Made by a program: the position numbers and the translations under genes. From positions 1 through 64,000 of the forward strand of contig JACQFI010000124.1 of NCBI GenBank assembly GCA_016200135.1: DNA of 64,000 bases. The letters run 5' to 3'. The notes beneath the pieces are model-generated. The model worked only from the letters and a program-made list of their open reading frames with translations. It searched no databases and had not been told where the DNA came from. Source of the DNA: Planctomycetota bacterium. GTDB lineage: Bacteria; Planctomycetota; SZUA-567; H5-PLA8. The stretch's first letter is position 1. Each line of letters starts with the position of its first letter. Positions 26,527-34,783 of this stretch are shown here, in pieces.

Positions 26527-27555
26527 TCATTCGGATGGTTCAGTCTCGATTTCGTCGGATGTCTTTGAGGGTACTGGCGGTAGCCCCGTTTTGAGTGCCT
26601 CTGGCTTTACTAAGCGTCCGCGCTTGATCTCATCTCGGACTTGTTCCAAGAAGGCTTTCAATTCGGGATCTGGCTCCCGCTCGGCGAGCCAGGAACAGCC
26701 TTCCACATACATTTTTTCTTTCGTTTTCCTTTGCGGAGGCGAGAAGAGCCTCTCCATGAATACCCAATCAACGAGGAAATCGCCCATCGCCTCAGTAAAA
26801 GCATCAACCTGTTGTACTGACAAAGGTTTAGTAAGGCCTGTCGTTTCCAACTCGTGAACGGAGTAAATATACTTTTGAACCCAACGATTGGCATTCGGTT
26901 CAACACCGAGCGTACGAATTATGTTCCACTTATTTGCTAATTCCGCATACGACTGCGCCCACGTTCTTGCCTGTGAGCGCATGGGATGAACGTATGGGCT
27001 CCAAGAGAACGTTAGTCTAAGGAACTGCCTCCACTCGTTCTCCCTGTCTCCGCCAAATTGGATCACCAATTCGTCGTAGTCAATCGCCTGCTTTAGATGG
27101 CCCGTGGCGTACAGATCGAGCACAAAAGCCGTCACGCGCGTAGAAGTCAGGCTGGTGCGCGAGCGCTCCAGAAAATCCTTCAGCTTCTCCGGCGGAAGGT
27201 TGAACGAGTCTTCGCGCGTCTCGCTCTCGCGAAAACTGTACACGTACGCATGCACGCCGCCGGTAAGCGCCGCGGAGAGAACGGCCGCGAGCAGCATGGC
27301 GCCGAGCGAGAAGCGCTTTAAGAGCAGCAGCAGCGCGCCGTAGACGCCCAGGAAGCACGCGCCGAGCAGCAGCGGTCCGCCCTTCCAGACCTGCGGGAAT
27401 CCCGGCAGCGTGCCCGAGGGATCGGCGACGAAGAAGTAAAGCAGCGCGCTGCCCGCCGCGAGCATGCCCAGGCCGCCGAGAAAGAACCAGCGCACACGAG
27501 GCTTCGGCGGCGTCGGAGGGAGGTTCTCCGCGGGCGTCTCGACGCTGGCGGTCAT
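26527..27555 (-). CDS. Tandem-paralogue membrane protein, copy 2
   Basis: 342 residues. Core motif DPSGTLPGFPQVWKGGP follows the first membrane segment; LLKRFSLGAMLLAAVLSAAL and VYSFRESET follow; the C-terminus has WLAEREPDPELKAFLEQV. The start at 27555 overlaps the preceding paralogue's stop as ATGA, which I prefer to the earlier Met at 27582. Base composition drops sharply for the part coding the C-terminal 185 residues (26527 to about 27090), while the N-terminal part matches the window, suggesting a chimeric history. Function unknown. Confidence 0.75.
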   Translation of the reverse strand: MTASVETPAENLPPTPPKPRVRWFFLGGLGMLAAGSALLYFFVADPSGTLPGFPQVWKGGPLLLGACFLGVYGALLLLLKRFSLGAMLLAAVLSAALTGGVHAYVYSFRESETREDSFNLPPEKLKDFLERSRTSLTSTRVTAFVLDLYATGHLKQAIDYDELVIQFGGDRENEWRQFLRLTFSWSPYVHPMRSQARTWAQSYAELANKWNIIRTLGVEPNANRWVQKYIYSVHELETTGLTKPLSVQQVDAFTEAMGDFLVDWVFMERLFSPPQRKTKEKMYVEGCSWLAEREPDPELKAFLEQVRDEIKRGRLVKPEALKTGLPPVPSKTSDEIETEPSE

Positions 27556-28505
27556 GGTTTGGCCGCCTTCGAGCGCGGCCAATGGGTCTCCAATTCTCCT
27601 GCAAAATCAGATATGTATTTCTTGAGTTCTTCGTCGGGCTCGCGCTCCGCTAGCCAGTGCATGGTTTCGATAAACGCCTCCCTGTGAGGCATGGCGGTGT
27701 TCGCGGTCGCAAGGTCCTGGGCAAGATCCCGGCACAGGTATTCCAGGGTGTTTGTGATCGTTCTTCTCGAATCGTCCTGATAGCCGGGATTCAAGAAACG
27801 TTGCGCTTCGCTGGCGGCATCCGGCTTCTGCCCTAACGCGCAAAGAACATTCCATTCAAAGAGCAGGCTCGCGTAACTCGCAGCAAGGCGGCGCGTGGGC
27901 GGCGCACTTTCATGCATATAGGCGGAGAACCGGAATCGAATCTCCAGCTTGTAGTATTGCGTGCCCGGAGCAAACGGACTCAAGTAGGGGCTGTGGTCGG
28001 GCACGAGGTTCACGGAGGCCTCGTCGAAGTTCGGCGGCTTAGGCCAGCGGCTGGACGAGTACGCGTCGGCCATAAAGGCCAGCACGCGGTCCGATGTCAG
28101 GTTGCGGGTGTTGCGCGCCAGGATCTCGCCCAGCGCCTTGTTCTCAAGGACGATCCGATTCTCTTCATCCGTATCGTACTCGCGAAAACTGTACACGTAG
28201 GCTTGCAGGGCGGCGGTAAAAAGGCCGGCGGCCACGGCGCTCAGCAGCAGCCCTCCCAAAGAGAAACGCTTTAGGAAGCAGCAGAAGGCGCCCAGGATAA
28301 TCAGAAACGAGGAGCTGAGGATCAGCGGCCCGCCTTTCCAGACCTGGGGAAAGCCGGGCAGCGTGCCGGTGGGATCGCTGGCATAGGACCAGAACAGAAA
28401 CACGCCCAGGGCCAGCAGCACAAGTCCCAGCGCGACGAAGCGAATCGAGCGCGGCTTGGCGGCCGGAATCTGTTCGGAGGCGGCCGGTTCGGCCTTGGCT
28501 TGCAT
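27552..28505 (-). CDS. Tandem-paralogue membrane protein, copy 1 (first transcribed)
   Basis: 317 residues. The same layout as its two downstream relatives: a short cytoplasmic N-terminus, membrane segments at about 25-110 around DPTGTLPGFPQVWKGGP and LKRFSLGGLLLSAV, VYSFREYDTDEE, and a soluble C-terminal domain ending WLAEREPDEELKKYISDF. ATG 28505 has GAGG 6-7 bases upstream. The middle of the C-terminal domain (27600-28000) is AT-richer than the membrane part. No family recognised; the repeated architecture suggests subunits of one hetero-oligomer or a diversified set. Confidence 0.75.
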   Translation of the reverse strand: MQAKAEPAASEQIPAAKPRSIRFVALGLVLLALGVFLFWSYASDPTGTLPGFPQVWKGGPLILSSSFLIILGAFCCFLKRFSLGGLLLSAVAAGLFTAALQAYVYSFREYDTDEENRIVLENKALGEILARNTRNLTSDRVLAFMADAYSSSRWPKPPNFDEASVNLVPDHSPYLSPFAPGTQYYKLEIRFRFSAYMHESAPPTRRLAASYASLLFEWNVLCALGQKPDAASEAQRFLNPGYQDDSRRTITNTLEYLCRDLAQDLATANTAMPHREAFIETMHWLAEREPDEELKKYISDFAGELETHWPRSKAAKP

Positions 28506-28608
28506 AGGAAGCCTCTGGAGCGCGATAAGGGCTATTACGCCTTTAGCAACTAATCTTTAGACTTCAGAGGCCGAGGTTTGTTACCGCAAAGCAGGCGTGT
28601 TTCGGGAA

Positions 28609-29130
28609 CTACTCCCCGTCGTACTGGATCAGGCTGAAGACGTCGTACTTCTTGAGCTTCTCGCGGCCCTTGAGGAACGCGAGTTCGATGATGAAGCCCG
28701 CGCCCATCACTTTCCCGCCCATCATCTCGACGAGTTCCGCGCTGGCGGCCATGGTGCCGCCGGTGGCGAGCAGATCGTCGACGAGCAGCACGTGGTCGCC
28801 TTTCTTCAGCGCGTCTTCGTGCATGGTGAGCGTGTCGGTGCCGTATTCGAGGTCGTAGGTCACCTGCTTCGTCTTATAGGGCAGTTTGCCGGGCTTGCGC
28901 ACGGCCACGAAACCCGCACCAAGGTGGTACGCGACCGCCGGGCCGAAGATGAAGCCGCGCGCCTCGGCGGAGACCACTTTGTCGATGCGTTTGCCGAAGT
29001 AGTGCACGAACATGGCGTCGACCATGTAACGCAACGCGTCCTTGTCGCCCAGGAGCGGCATGATGTCCTTGAAGACGATGCCCTTTTTCGGGAAGTCGGG
29101 GATGTCGCGGACGAGCTTCTTCAAATTCAT
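28609..29130 (-). CDS. apt: Adenine phosphoribosyltransferase
   Basis: 173 residues, the usual length. The PRPP-binding loop VLLVDDLLATGGTM and the N-terminal signature VRDIPDFPKKGIVFKDI are characteristic. The enzyme converts adenine and PRPP to AMP for purine salvage. ATG 29130 is the family start, with AAGGAG 8 bases upstream; longer in-frame extension upstream is non-coding and contains a dispersed repeat. Confidence 0.95.
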   Translation of the reverse strand: MNLKKLVRDIPDFPKKGIVFKDIMPLLGDKDALRYMVDAMFVHYFGKRIDKVVSAEARGFIFGPAVAYHLGAGFVAVRKPGKLPYKTKQVTYDLEYGTDTLTMHEDALKKGDHVLLVDDLLATGGTMAASAELVEMMGGKVMGAGFIIELAFLKGREKLKKYDVFSLIQYDGE

Positions 29131-29233
29131 GCACGGTCTCCTTCGCGGCGGCGATTTTGGACAGCTTAGAGACTGTCCATGTCCGCGCAAGGTAAGGGGG
29201 CGCGGGACCGGGCTCTTGCAAGGGTCTGCCTGC

Positions 29234-29276
29234 GTGGCTCCGCCGTCTCGGCGGAGACTTCGGCAGCGGCGGGATT
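29234..29276. repeat. GTGGCTCCGCC dispersed repeat, copy 1
   Basis: A 23-base sequence beginning GTGGCTCCGCCGTCTCGG and ending GCGGAG (29234-29256) recurs exactly at 34672-34694. It contains a CTCCGCC/GGCGGAG palindrome and is followed in both places by a CAGCGGCG block. This copy sits between the PTS IIA gene and apt. Confidence 0.7.
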
Positions 29277-29302
29277 TCAAACGCCCTGCGAATGCCGGAC
29301 GG

Positions 29303-29998
29303 TCAGCGGCTGGGCTCGCTCACGCGAACTTGGCTATGCTCCGCGATTCGGCGCGCCTCGGCGTAGATCTCTTCGCGCGAGGCCTGGCGCTTCACGGCGC
29401 CGCGGAACCCTTCGTCCTTCAAGGCCGCCGAGAGCAGCGAGAGCAGGTGCAGGTGGGCGCGGAGCGTGGGGCTGATGAGGGTGAAGAGCACCTGCACGGG
29501 CTGGCCGTCCGGCGCGCCGTACTCGATGGGATGCTCCAGAAAGCAGAGGGTGATCTGGGCGCGGGGGACGTGCATCACCACCGGGCTGCGGGGATGCGGA
29601 ATGGCCATGCCGTCGCCGATGGCGGTGCTGCAGAGTTCCTCGCGCGCGACCAGCACCTTGCGCAGGAACTTGCGGTCCACTTCGTCGGGCAGGCGCAGCG
29701 ACTCGACGATCGTCCGCAGCACCGCGTCTTTGTCGCCGCCCTCCAGCCGGTAAAAGATGCCGCCGGCATGGAGCGCTTCGCCCAGCGTGGGCAGCGGTTC
29801 TTCGCCCTTGGGTTCCTTGAAGATCTCGTCCGAGACGTTCAGCTTCTTGGCCGTCGCCCACTGCAGGATCTCGGCGCGGTTGAAGCTGTACTGGTCGTTG
29901 ATCCGGTAGACTGGCAGGTCGCCCTGGGTGATCCAGCGGTAGACGGTTTTCTCGGAGACCTTTAACAGCTTGGCGACTTCGCGGACGGTGATCTGCAC
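29303..29998 (-). CDS. Excisionase-type HTH plus PTS IIA (PtsN-like) regulator
   Basis: 231 residues. Residues 1-50 are an excisionase/MerR-like winged HTH (REVAKLLKVSEKTVYRWI). Residues 80-231 are a fructose/PtsN-type PTS IIA domain with the phosphorylatable His in GDGMAIPHPR. No membrane PTS component is present nearby, so this is a regulator rather than a sugar transporter, probably sensing phosphorylation state by HPr-like donors. GTG 29998 has GGAG 6 bases upstream and fits the HTH start; TTG codons further up are less likely. A good promoter lies at 30073-30102. Confidence 0.85.
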   Translation of the reverse strand: MQITVREVAKLLKVSEKTVYRWITQGDLPVYRINDQYSFNRAEILQWATAKKLNVSDEIFKEPKGEEPLPTLGEALHAGGIFYRLEGGDKDAVLRTIVESLRLPDEVDRKFLRKVLVAREELCSTAIGDGMAIPHPRSPVVMHVPRAQITLCFLEHPIEYGAPDGQPVQVLFTLISPTLRAHLHLLSLLSAALKDEGFRGAVKRQASREEIYAEARRIAEHSQVRVSEPSR

Positions 29999-30072
29999 GG
30001 GCAGCTCCAAAGAATTCGGAATACAGGTCAATCGCAAAGTTTTGAACGCGCATTCCCGCTTTAGTAATGATC

Positions 30073-30102
30073 AGGATAACAGAGTGTGTCTATAAATGTC
30101 AA
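30073..30102 (-). promoter_or_regulatory. Promoter of the HTH-PTS IIA gene with flanking repeats
   Basis: On the minus strand TTGACA (30097-30102) and TATCCT (30073-30078) are separated by 18 bases. Direct repeats AGAGTGTGTC (30081-30090) and AGAGTGTCC (30103-30111) lie in the spacer and just upstream of the -35 box, a possible operator pair. The surrounding 29999-30161 gap is AT-rich and otherwise empty. Confidence 0.5.
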
Positions 30103-30161
30103 AGAGTGTCCAATAAAAAGATATAAGTTTAACTTACTTCACTGAAATAGTTTACAAATAT

Positions 30162-31826
30162 TTATACGCGCTTAAGGGCAACAATTGTGAGATCATCTTC
30201 AACCGGCATTCCGGCGATGTGTTTTCGGACGGCCGCAACAACCGCATCGACGAGCGCATGGCTGCTCGAGCGGGCATGCTCCAGCAGGACGCCTTCGAGC
30301 AGGTCGTCGCCGAACTGCTGGTTGTATGGGTCCTGGGCCTCCACGATCCCATCCGTGTAGAGCAGGAAGGCGCAGCCGGGATGGACCTGCACGGAATACT
30401 CCTCGAGGCGCTTCGCGAACATCTCCGGCTTCGCCAGCCCCAGCACGAGGCCGGCGCCCTCGAACTTCTGCACGGTATGCGCGGCGGGATCGGCGAGCAT
30501 GGCGGGGTTGTGTCCCGCGCGCGCGCAGCGCAGCACGCCGGTGGCCTGTTCGAGCACGGCGTAGAAGGCGGTCACGAACTTGCCCGAAGGGATGTCGTTG
30601 ATCAGGTCCGCGTTCACGGCTGCGAGCACCGCGGCGGGCGAGGGATGGGTCTTGCCGCGCAGCGCGAAGCTCTTCATGGTCATCGACATGATCATCGCGG
30701 CCTCGACGCCGTGGCCCGAGACGTCCGCGATGAGCAGGCCCGTGCGGCCGGGACCGGCATCGATGTAATTGTACATGTCCCCGCCGAGCGCCACGCAGGG
30801 CTCGTAAAAGGCCGCAACCTGGTAGCCGGGAAGCAGCGGCGGCTTGTTGGGCAGCATCTTGAGCTGGACTTCGCGGGCCGCGGCCAGGTCCTTCTGCATC
30901 TCCTGCATGGTACCTTTGGCGGCGTGCAGTTCGTCCACCTGCTGCCGCAGGAATTTCAGTTCCTCTTCAGCCTCCGGGCTGATCTGCACTTCGCCGGCGT
31001 TCGCGCGCTGGGCGGAGATCCTGCCCGCGAGGCGGCTGAGTTCCTCCACGGTCTTGTCCGTGCGAAAGCCCACATGGGCGCCCGGGCAGTTGGGGCTCAG
31101 CAGATAGTCCACGATCTCGTTCTGGATCACCGGCCCCCACTGGACGCGGTGCAGGTTGATGGCCTGGATGGTCTGCTCGGTGAACGGGTCCATCCAAAAG
31201 CCTTCGTCGTCGGTGACCTGAAAGACCGGTTCACTGACGACGCGCATCAGCAGTTCCTGGCGGATGTCGCGGTCGCCGAGCGCCGCCGCGCGGACCTCGA
31301 GATCGCTGTAGGGTTCGAGCGGCGCCTGGGCGTATTCGGGGCAGGCGTGAAAGTGCTTGATGAGGTCGTTGAGATACCAGTCGAGCGGCGCGGGCGTGCC
31401 GTCCCAGTTTTTCATCAGCACGCCGGTGTTCTTGAGGCAGTGCGGGCAGATCCAGTGCCCGTCGGCATTGGAGATGCGGTAGTTGGGCCAAAGCCCCAGG
31501 CGCATGCGGACCGCCTGCTCGACCAGGCGCTCCCAGGGCTGCATGGCGGGAGGGGGTTCCTTGCGCGTGACCACGGGGCACTTGCAGAGGTGCTCGAAGA
31601 TCTCGGGCTGTTCAAGCAGCGTGCCGGAGAGCCCGTTCCAGGCCGGGGCGGCGATGGCTTCGGAGCAGAACGGGCAGAGCCAGTCGTTCATCTCCAGCGG
31701 GCGGATGGCGACGCGGGGATCGGTAAGGTCCAGCAACGCGCTTACGCGCTCGGCGATCGGCTGGCCCAGCAGGTGGCGCAGCCGCTTGGGCAGCTTCTGG
31801 GAGAGGTTTTCAAACCACGCGGGCAT
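30162..31826 (-). CDS. SpoIIE/RsbU-type PP2C phosphatase with zinc-knuckle repeats
   Basis: 554 residues. The C-terminal half is a PPM/SpoIIE phosphatase: AREVQLKMLP, ALGGDMYNYI, ADVSGHGVEAA, RAGHNPAML and LYTDGIVEA carry the metal-binding aspartates. The N-terminal half is unusual: C51-x2-C54-x24-H79-x3-C83 and C127-x2-C130-x27-H158-x3-C162 are two similar zinc-binding modules, each opening W-x-C-P. A third copy near 211-250 (FWMDPFTEQT) has lost both first cysteines. A helical linker near 265-320 joins the halves. Such phosphatases act in partner-switching pathways controlling sigma or anti-sigma factors; no partner is nearby. Confidence 0.88.
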   Translation of the reverse strand: MPAWFENLSQKLPKRLRHLLGQPIAERVSALLDLTDPRVAIRPLEMNDWLCPFCSEAIAAPAWNGLSGTLLEQPEIFEHLCKCPVVTRKEPPPAMQPWERLVEQAVRMRLGLWPNYRISNADGHWICPHCLKNTGVLMKNWDGTPAPLDWYLNDLIKHFHACPEYAQAPLEPYSDLEVRAAALGDRDIRQELLMRVVSEPVFQVTDDEGFWMDPFTEQTIQAINLHRVQWGPVIQNEIVDYLLSPNCPGAHVGFRTDKTVEELSRLAGRISAQRANAGEVQISPEAEEELKFLRQQVDELHAAKGTMQEMQKDLAAAREVQLKMLPNKPPLLPGYQVAAFYEPCVALGGDMYNYIDAGPGRTGLLIADVSGHGVEAAMIMSMTMKSFALRGKTHPSPAAVLAAVNADLINDIPSGKFVTAFYAVLEQATGVLRCARAGHNPAMLADPAAHTVQKFEGAGLVLGLAKPEMFAKRLEEYSVQVHPGCAFLLYTDGIVEAQDPYNQQFGDDLLEGVLLEHARSSSHALVDAVVAAVRKHIAGMPVEDDLTIVALKRV

Positions 31827-31898
31827 GGAATAGATCCGTCTCCAGATAGTACGATAAGAACGGCGCGCCGTTGGCGGCCAAGCGTCCTCCTGTGCGGG

Positions 31899-32519
31899 TC
31901 AGTCCGTCTTGGCCTCGGTCTTTAGCGGAACGGACAGGTCGGAGACCTTCTTGAGCGTGCCAGAGGTGTGTTCGAGTTCGCCGGCATGGCCGAGGAGCAC
32001 GAGCATAAAGGCCAAGTACTCGTCGGGCACGCGAATCTTCTGCGCCAGGGCATTGGGCGATTTGGGCAGCACGGCCCGGGCCGCCAGGCCCTCCGCGGTG
32101 GCGGCCATGAGGATCTGGTGGGTCACCAGCAGGCAGGATTCGCGCCAGAAGGGCTCGCTGCGCTGCCCGAGCACCACGATCAGCGCGCCCGCCGAATGGA
32201 GGTCGCGGACGAAGTGCGTGCCCGGATGGGCCGCGAAGAAGTCCTCGAACGCATCCGGATTGCGCGCCAGTTCCAGCAGCAGGCCGTGCGCCGCATCGCC
32301 GTTGGAGTTCGCCAGGAGCCAGGGCTGCCGGTTGGCGACGGAGGGCGTGCAGCGGGCGCATTCCAGGATGCGGTCGATCTGCGCGGGGGAGATTTTGCCC
32401 TGCGAGAGACTGCGATGGTGGTAGACCGCACGGGCGAGTTCCTGAAACGCAGCGCCGTCGAGGCCTGCGGGTTTGCGGGGTTCGCGGGGTTCGCGGGACT
32501 TGCGAGTCCGGGAGCTCAA
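31899..32519 (-). CDS. Nitroreductase-family protein
   Basis: 206 residues of the FMN-dependent nitroreductase fold: RAVYHHRSLSQGKI, CARCTPSVANRQPW and a late ARAVLPKSPNAL segment fit the family, which reduces nitro or quinone groups or processes flavins with NAD(P)H. The TTG start at 32519 has AAGGAG 6 bases upstream. The first 20 residues (SREPREPRKP) are encoded by a short GC-rich 9-base tandem repeat and are probably disordered. The substrate is unknown. It ends 72 bases before the SpoIIE start, possibly in the same transcript. Confidence 0.75.
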   Translation of the reverse strand: MSSRTRKSREPREPRKPAGLDGAAFQELARAVYHHRSLSQGKISPAQIDRILECARCTPSVANRQPWLLANSNGDAAHGLLLELARNPDAFEDFFAAHPGTHFVRDLHSAGALIVVLGQRSEPFWRESCLLVTHQILMAATAEGLAARAVLPKSPNALAQKIRVPDEYLAFMLVLLGHAGELEHTSGTLKKVSDLSVPLKTEAKTD

Positions 32520-32643
32520 GACGTGCTCCTTGATCTGTTCACGCGCCACCGACCTATGCGAGGCCGGTCCGCCGGGCATGGGGCACCCTAGCCCGGCATG
32601 GCCGGCCAGCATACCCTATTTTCGTAGGGATGCAGGCACCAAC

Positions 32644-32671
32644 AAAAAAGCCCCGGGGATTTCCCGGGGCT
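32644..32671 (-). terminator. Rho-independent terminator of the thioredoxin-like gene
   Basis: Read on the minus strand: AGCCCCGGG, a short loop and CCCGGGGCT followed by a run of T. It begins about 28 bases past the stop of the 32699 gene and separates it from the nitroreductase gene. Confidence 0.85.
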
Positions 32672-32698
32672 ATACGGCGCGGCCGGAACCGGCGCGCT

Positions 32699-33415
32699 TT
32701 ATTCGTCGTCCACCTTGCCTTTGTCGGTCTTCTTCTTGGCGGGGTCTTCGGTCTTCTTGGCTTTTTCCTTGCCGTCATCGCCTAAGCCGGGCAGGCCGGG
32801 CACTCCGGCCTTGTCGGCCGGCTTATCCTGCGGGTCCTTGGGCGGATTCGCGGCGGCCACTTCGGCCGGCTTGCCCTGCTCGAACTTGGGCGGCGGCGCC
32901 TTGGCCATGCGGTCGGCCGCCGCCTGGTTGCCCTGCGCGGCCTGCTGCGCGGCTTGCGCGAACTGCGCCGCGTTGGGCAGGTTGTTCTTCCACCAGCCTC
33001 CGACCACCGTGCCGTCGCAGAGCAGGATGTAACAGGCGGCGCCTTCCTTGGCCTTGTCGAGCATCTCCACCGGCCAGCCCTTGTCGTCAGTGCGGCACAT
33101 CACGAAAGTAAAGCCTTGGAGCGCTTCCTTGACGGCTTTATCCGGGAAGATGTTCAGTTCGAGGGTCTTGGCGACCGTGTTATTCTTGATCGTGGAGTCG
33201 TAGATGTAGAGCAGGATGGGCTTGCCGGCCTTGCGCGCGGCGTTGATGTCCATGCGCGTCCAGCTATAGGTCGTGTCCTTGCCCGCGACGAACCGGGTGG
33301 CTCCGCCGCCCGAACCGGACGTCGCGCCGCTGCCCGCCATGACGGCCCACGCGGACGAGCTTCCAACCAGCAGCCCCACAGCCAGCATAGGCGCACTGAG
33401 CTTCAACTTGAGCAT
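32699..33415 (-). CDS. Secreted thioredoxin-fold-like protein lacking CxxC
   Basis: 238 residues with a signal peptide (LAVGLLVGSSSAWA). Residues 40-150 resemble a thioredoxin-like domain (ARKAGKPILLYIYDSTIKN, then VMCRTDDKGWP), but there is no CxxC redox pair, so disulfide exchange is unlikely; a structural or binding role is inferred. The last 70 residues are a low-complexity Lys/Asp/Pro-rich tail. AGGAGG lies 12 bases before the ATG, longer than ideal. A strong terminator follows, so it is probably monocistronic. Confidence 0.8.
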   Translation of the reverse strand: MLKLKLSAPMLAVGLLVGSSSAWAVMAGSGATSGSGGGATRFVAGKDTTYSWTRMDINAARKAGKPILLYIYDSTIKNNTVAKTLELNIFPDKAVKEALQGFTFVMCRTDDKGWPVEMLDKAKEGAACYILLCDGTVVGGWWKNNLPNAAQFAQAAQQAAQGNQAAADRMAKAPPPKFEQGKPAEVAAANPPKDPQDKPADKAGVPGLPGLGDDGKEKAKKTEDPAKKKTDKGKVDDE

Positions 33416-33737
33416 GGCTTATGTAATCCTCCTAAATGACAGGCCGACTCGCCAACTATGAAGACGCTTTACTGAAGGCTTCTATTCTCGTAGTTGCTTG
33501 AACTAAATCGCCGGGTACTGAAATAATCACCATGGGCCGAACTCGGACCAACTAGTTTACTGTAAACAAATCATGTTACCTATTGGAAGTCAAAAGGTTA
33601 TCTGAAATCTTTTTAGAGTCAAGAGCACCGCATTTCGCGGCAAAAGGCACTCGCATTGCACCAGGCGCAATGATGTCATCATTAGCTGGTCTAACTGGTT
33701 TATCCCAAACTTGTTAGACGGCGGATACAATTTACTT
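33416..33737. other. Intergenic region with two perfect palindromes
   Basis: About 320 bases, AT-richer than its surroundings and without a credible gene. It holds GTTTACTGTAAAC at 33555-33567 and AATGATGTCATCATT at 33669-33683, both perfect palindromes of operator size. It lies upstream of the secreted thioredoxin-like gene and downstream of the TIM-barrel gene. I see no confident promoter pair. Confidence 0.4.
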
Positions 33738-34559
33738 TCACGCGCCCAGGACCCCGCGAAGGTATTTGATATCCGGGACCAGGACTTCCAGAACCGGCTC
33801 CAATTCGTCGCGGTTGTCGTACTCGCCGTGGACGCTGAGGTACCCGTCGTAACCCGAGGCCTTCAGCAGCGCGACGGCCTTCGGCCAATCGACGATGCCT
33901 TCGTGAAGCGGGCAGACGCCGCGGCTCCAGACCACGCGGCTGCCTTCGCGCTTGGACGCATAATGGCTGTTCTTCACGGCCACCATGGCGATGCGCCCGC
34001 GCAGGATATCCAGGGCCAGCTCAAGCGGTTCGCCGTCGAGCGCCAGATGCGCCGGGTCGATGTACGAGCCGACGTGCTTGGGGTCGATGTCCTGGAGCAG
34101 GTGCATCTGCGCAGAGGCGTTCAAGCCGTAGTAGGTGTCGGAATGCGTATGGAAGAGCGCCTTGATGCCGTGCTTCTCGGAGAGCTTGGCGTAGGCGGCG
34201 AGTTCCTTTTTGATCGTCTTGACCTTGTCCCAGTAGTGCTCGGTGTTCGGCTTCCAGACCCAGTAGCCCAGCTTGATGCCTTTGATGCCGGCCTCGGCGC
34301 AGGCGGCCCAGGCGTTCTCGGTGAGCTTATCCGTTGGCGGCATGGCCGTCCCGCCGACGGTCGCCATGGGTACCGCCAGCCCTGCGGCGCGAATGGGCTT
34401 GATGAACGCCGGCAGTTCCTTCGCGATGCCCGCGGGTGTGACCGGGTACCCGTCGCGGATGGTCAGGTCGAAGCCCGCCAGGCCGTTCTGCTTGGCGAAC
34501 GTAACCAGTTGCTCGGCGTTCCACGGCTTGAGCAGTTTGGTGAAGACGATGAGTTGCAT
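33738..34559 (-). CDS. Sugar phosphate isomerase/epimerase (TIM-barrel, AP endonuclease-2 fold)
   Basis: 273 residues of the xylose-isomerase-like TIM barrel. Likely metal ligands lie in HTHSDTYY, YIDPAHLALDGE and VHGEYDNR. Related proteins include inosose dehydratases and ketohexose epimerases, and they often accompany Gfo/Idh/MocA oxidoreductases such as the one at 76. The substrate cannot be assigned. It starts at ATG 34559 with a family-typical first strand (MQLIVFTKLL). It is flanked by an AT-rich gap and by a repeat element, so it seems to be a single transcription unit. Confidence 0.85.
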   Translation of the reverse strand: MQLIVFTKLLKPWNAEQLVTFAKQNGLAGFDLTIRDGYPVTPAGIAKELPAFIKPIRAAGLAVPMATVGGTAMPPTDKLTENAWAACAEAGIKGIKLGYWVWKPNTEHYWDKVKTIKKELAAYAKLSEKHGIKALFHTHSDTYYGLNASAQMHLLQDIDPKHVGSYIDPAHLALDGEPLELALDILRGRIAMVAVKNSHYASKREGSRVVWSRGVCPLHEGIVDWPKAVALLKASGYDGYLSVHGEYDNRDELEPVLEVLVPDIKYLRGVLGA

Positions 34560-34671
34560 GGGTGGTCTCTCGGCTCCTTGTGCTTTGGAAACAACATTAG
34601 CCTAATTGAGACAAATGGGCCGCCAAGCGCAAACACCCGATCCAGTGGGCTCTCAAAATTCGCACCATTTC

Positions 34672-34760
34672 GTGGCTCCGCCGTCTCGGCGGAGGTCGCA
34701 GCGGCGTCCCGCCGCTGCTCCGGCAAGGCTCCCCTGGGACCAGCGGCGGGACGCCGCTGC
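34672..34760. repeat. Repeat element with GTGGCTCCGCC copy 2 and perfect 20-bp arms
   Basis: The 23-base unit (34672-34694) matches 29234-29256 exactly. It is followed by arms at 34698-34717 and 34741-34760, perfect 20-base reverse complements; each arm itself contains CAGCGGCG/CGCCGCTG palindromes. The structure resembles a REP/BIME-type unit. It occupies the gap between the methyltransferase and the TIM-barrel gene. Confidence 0.75.
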
Positions 34761-34783
34761 TACGAAATTGTAAAGACGCTGAT

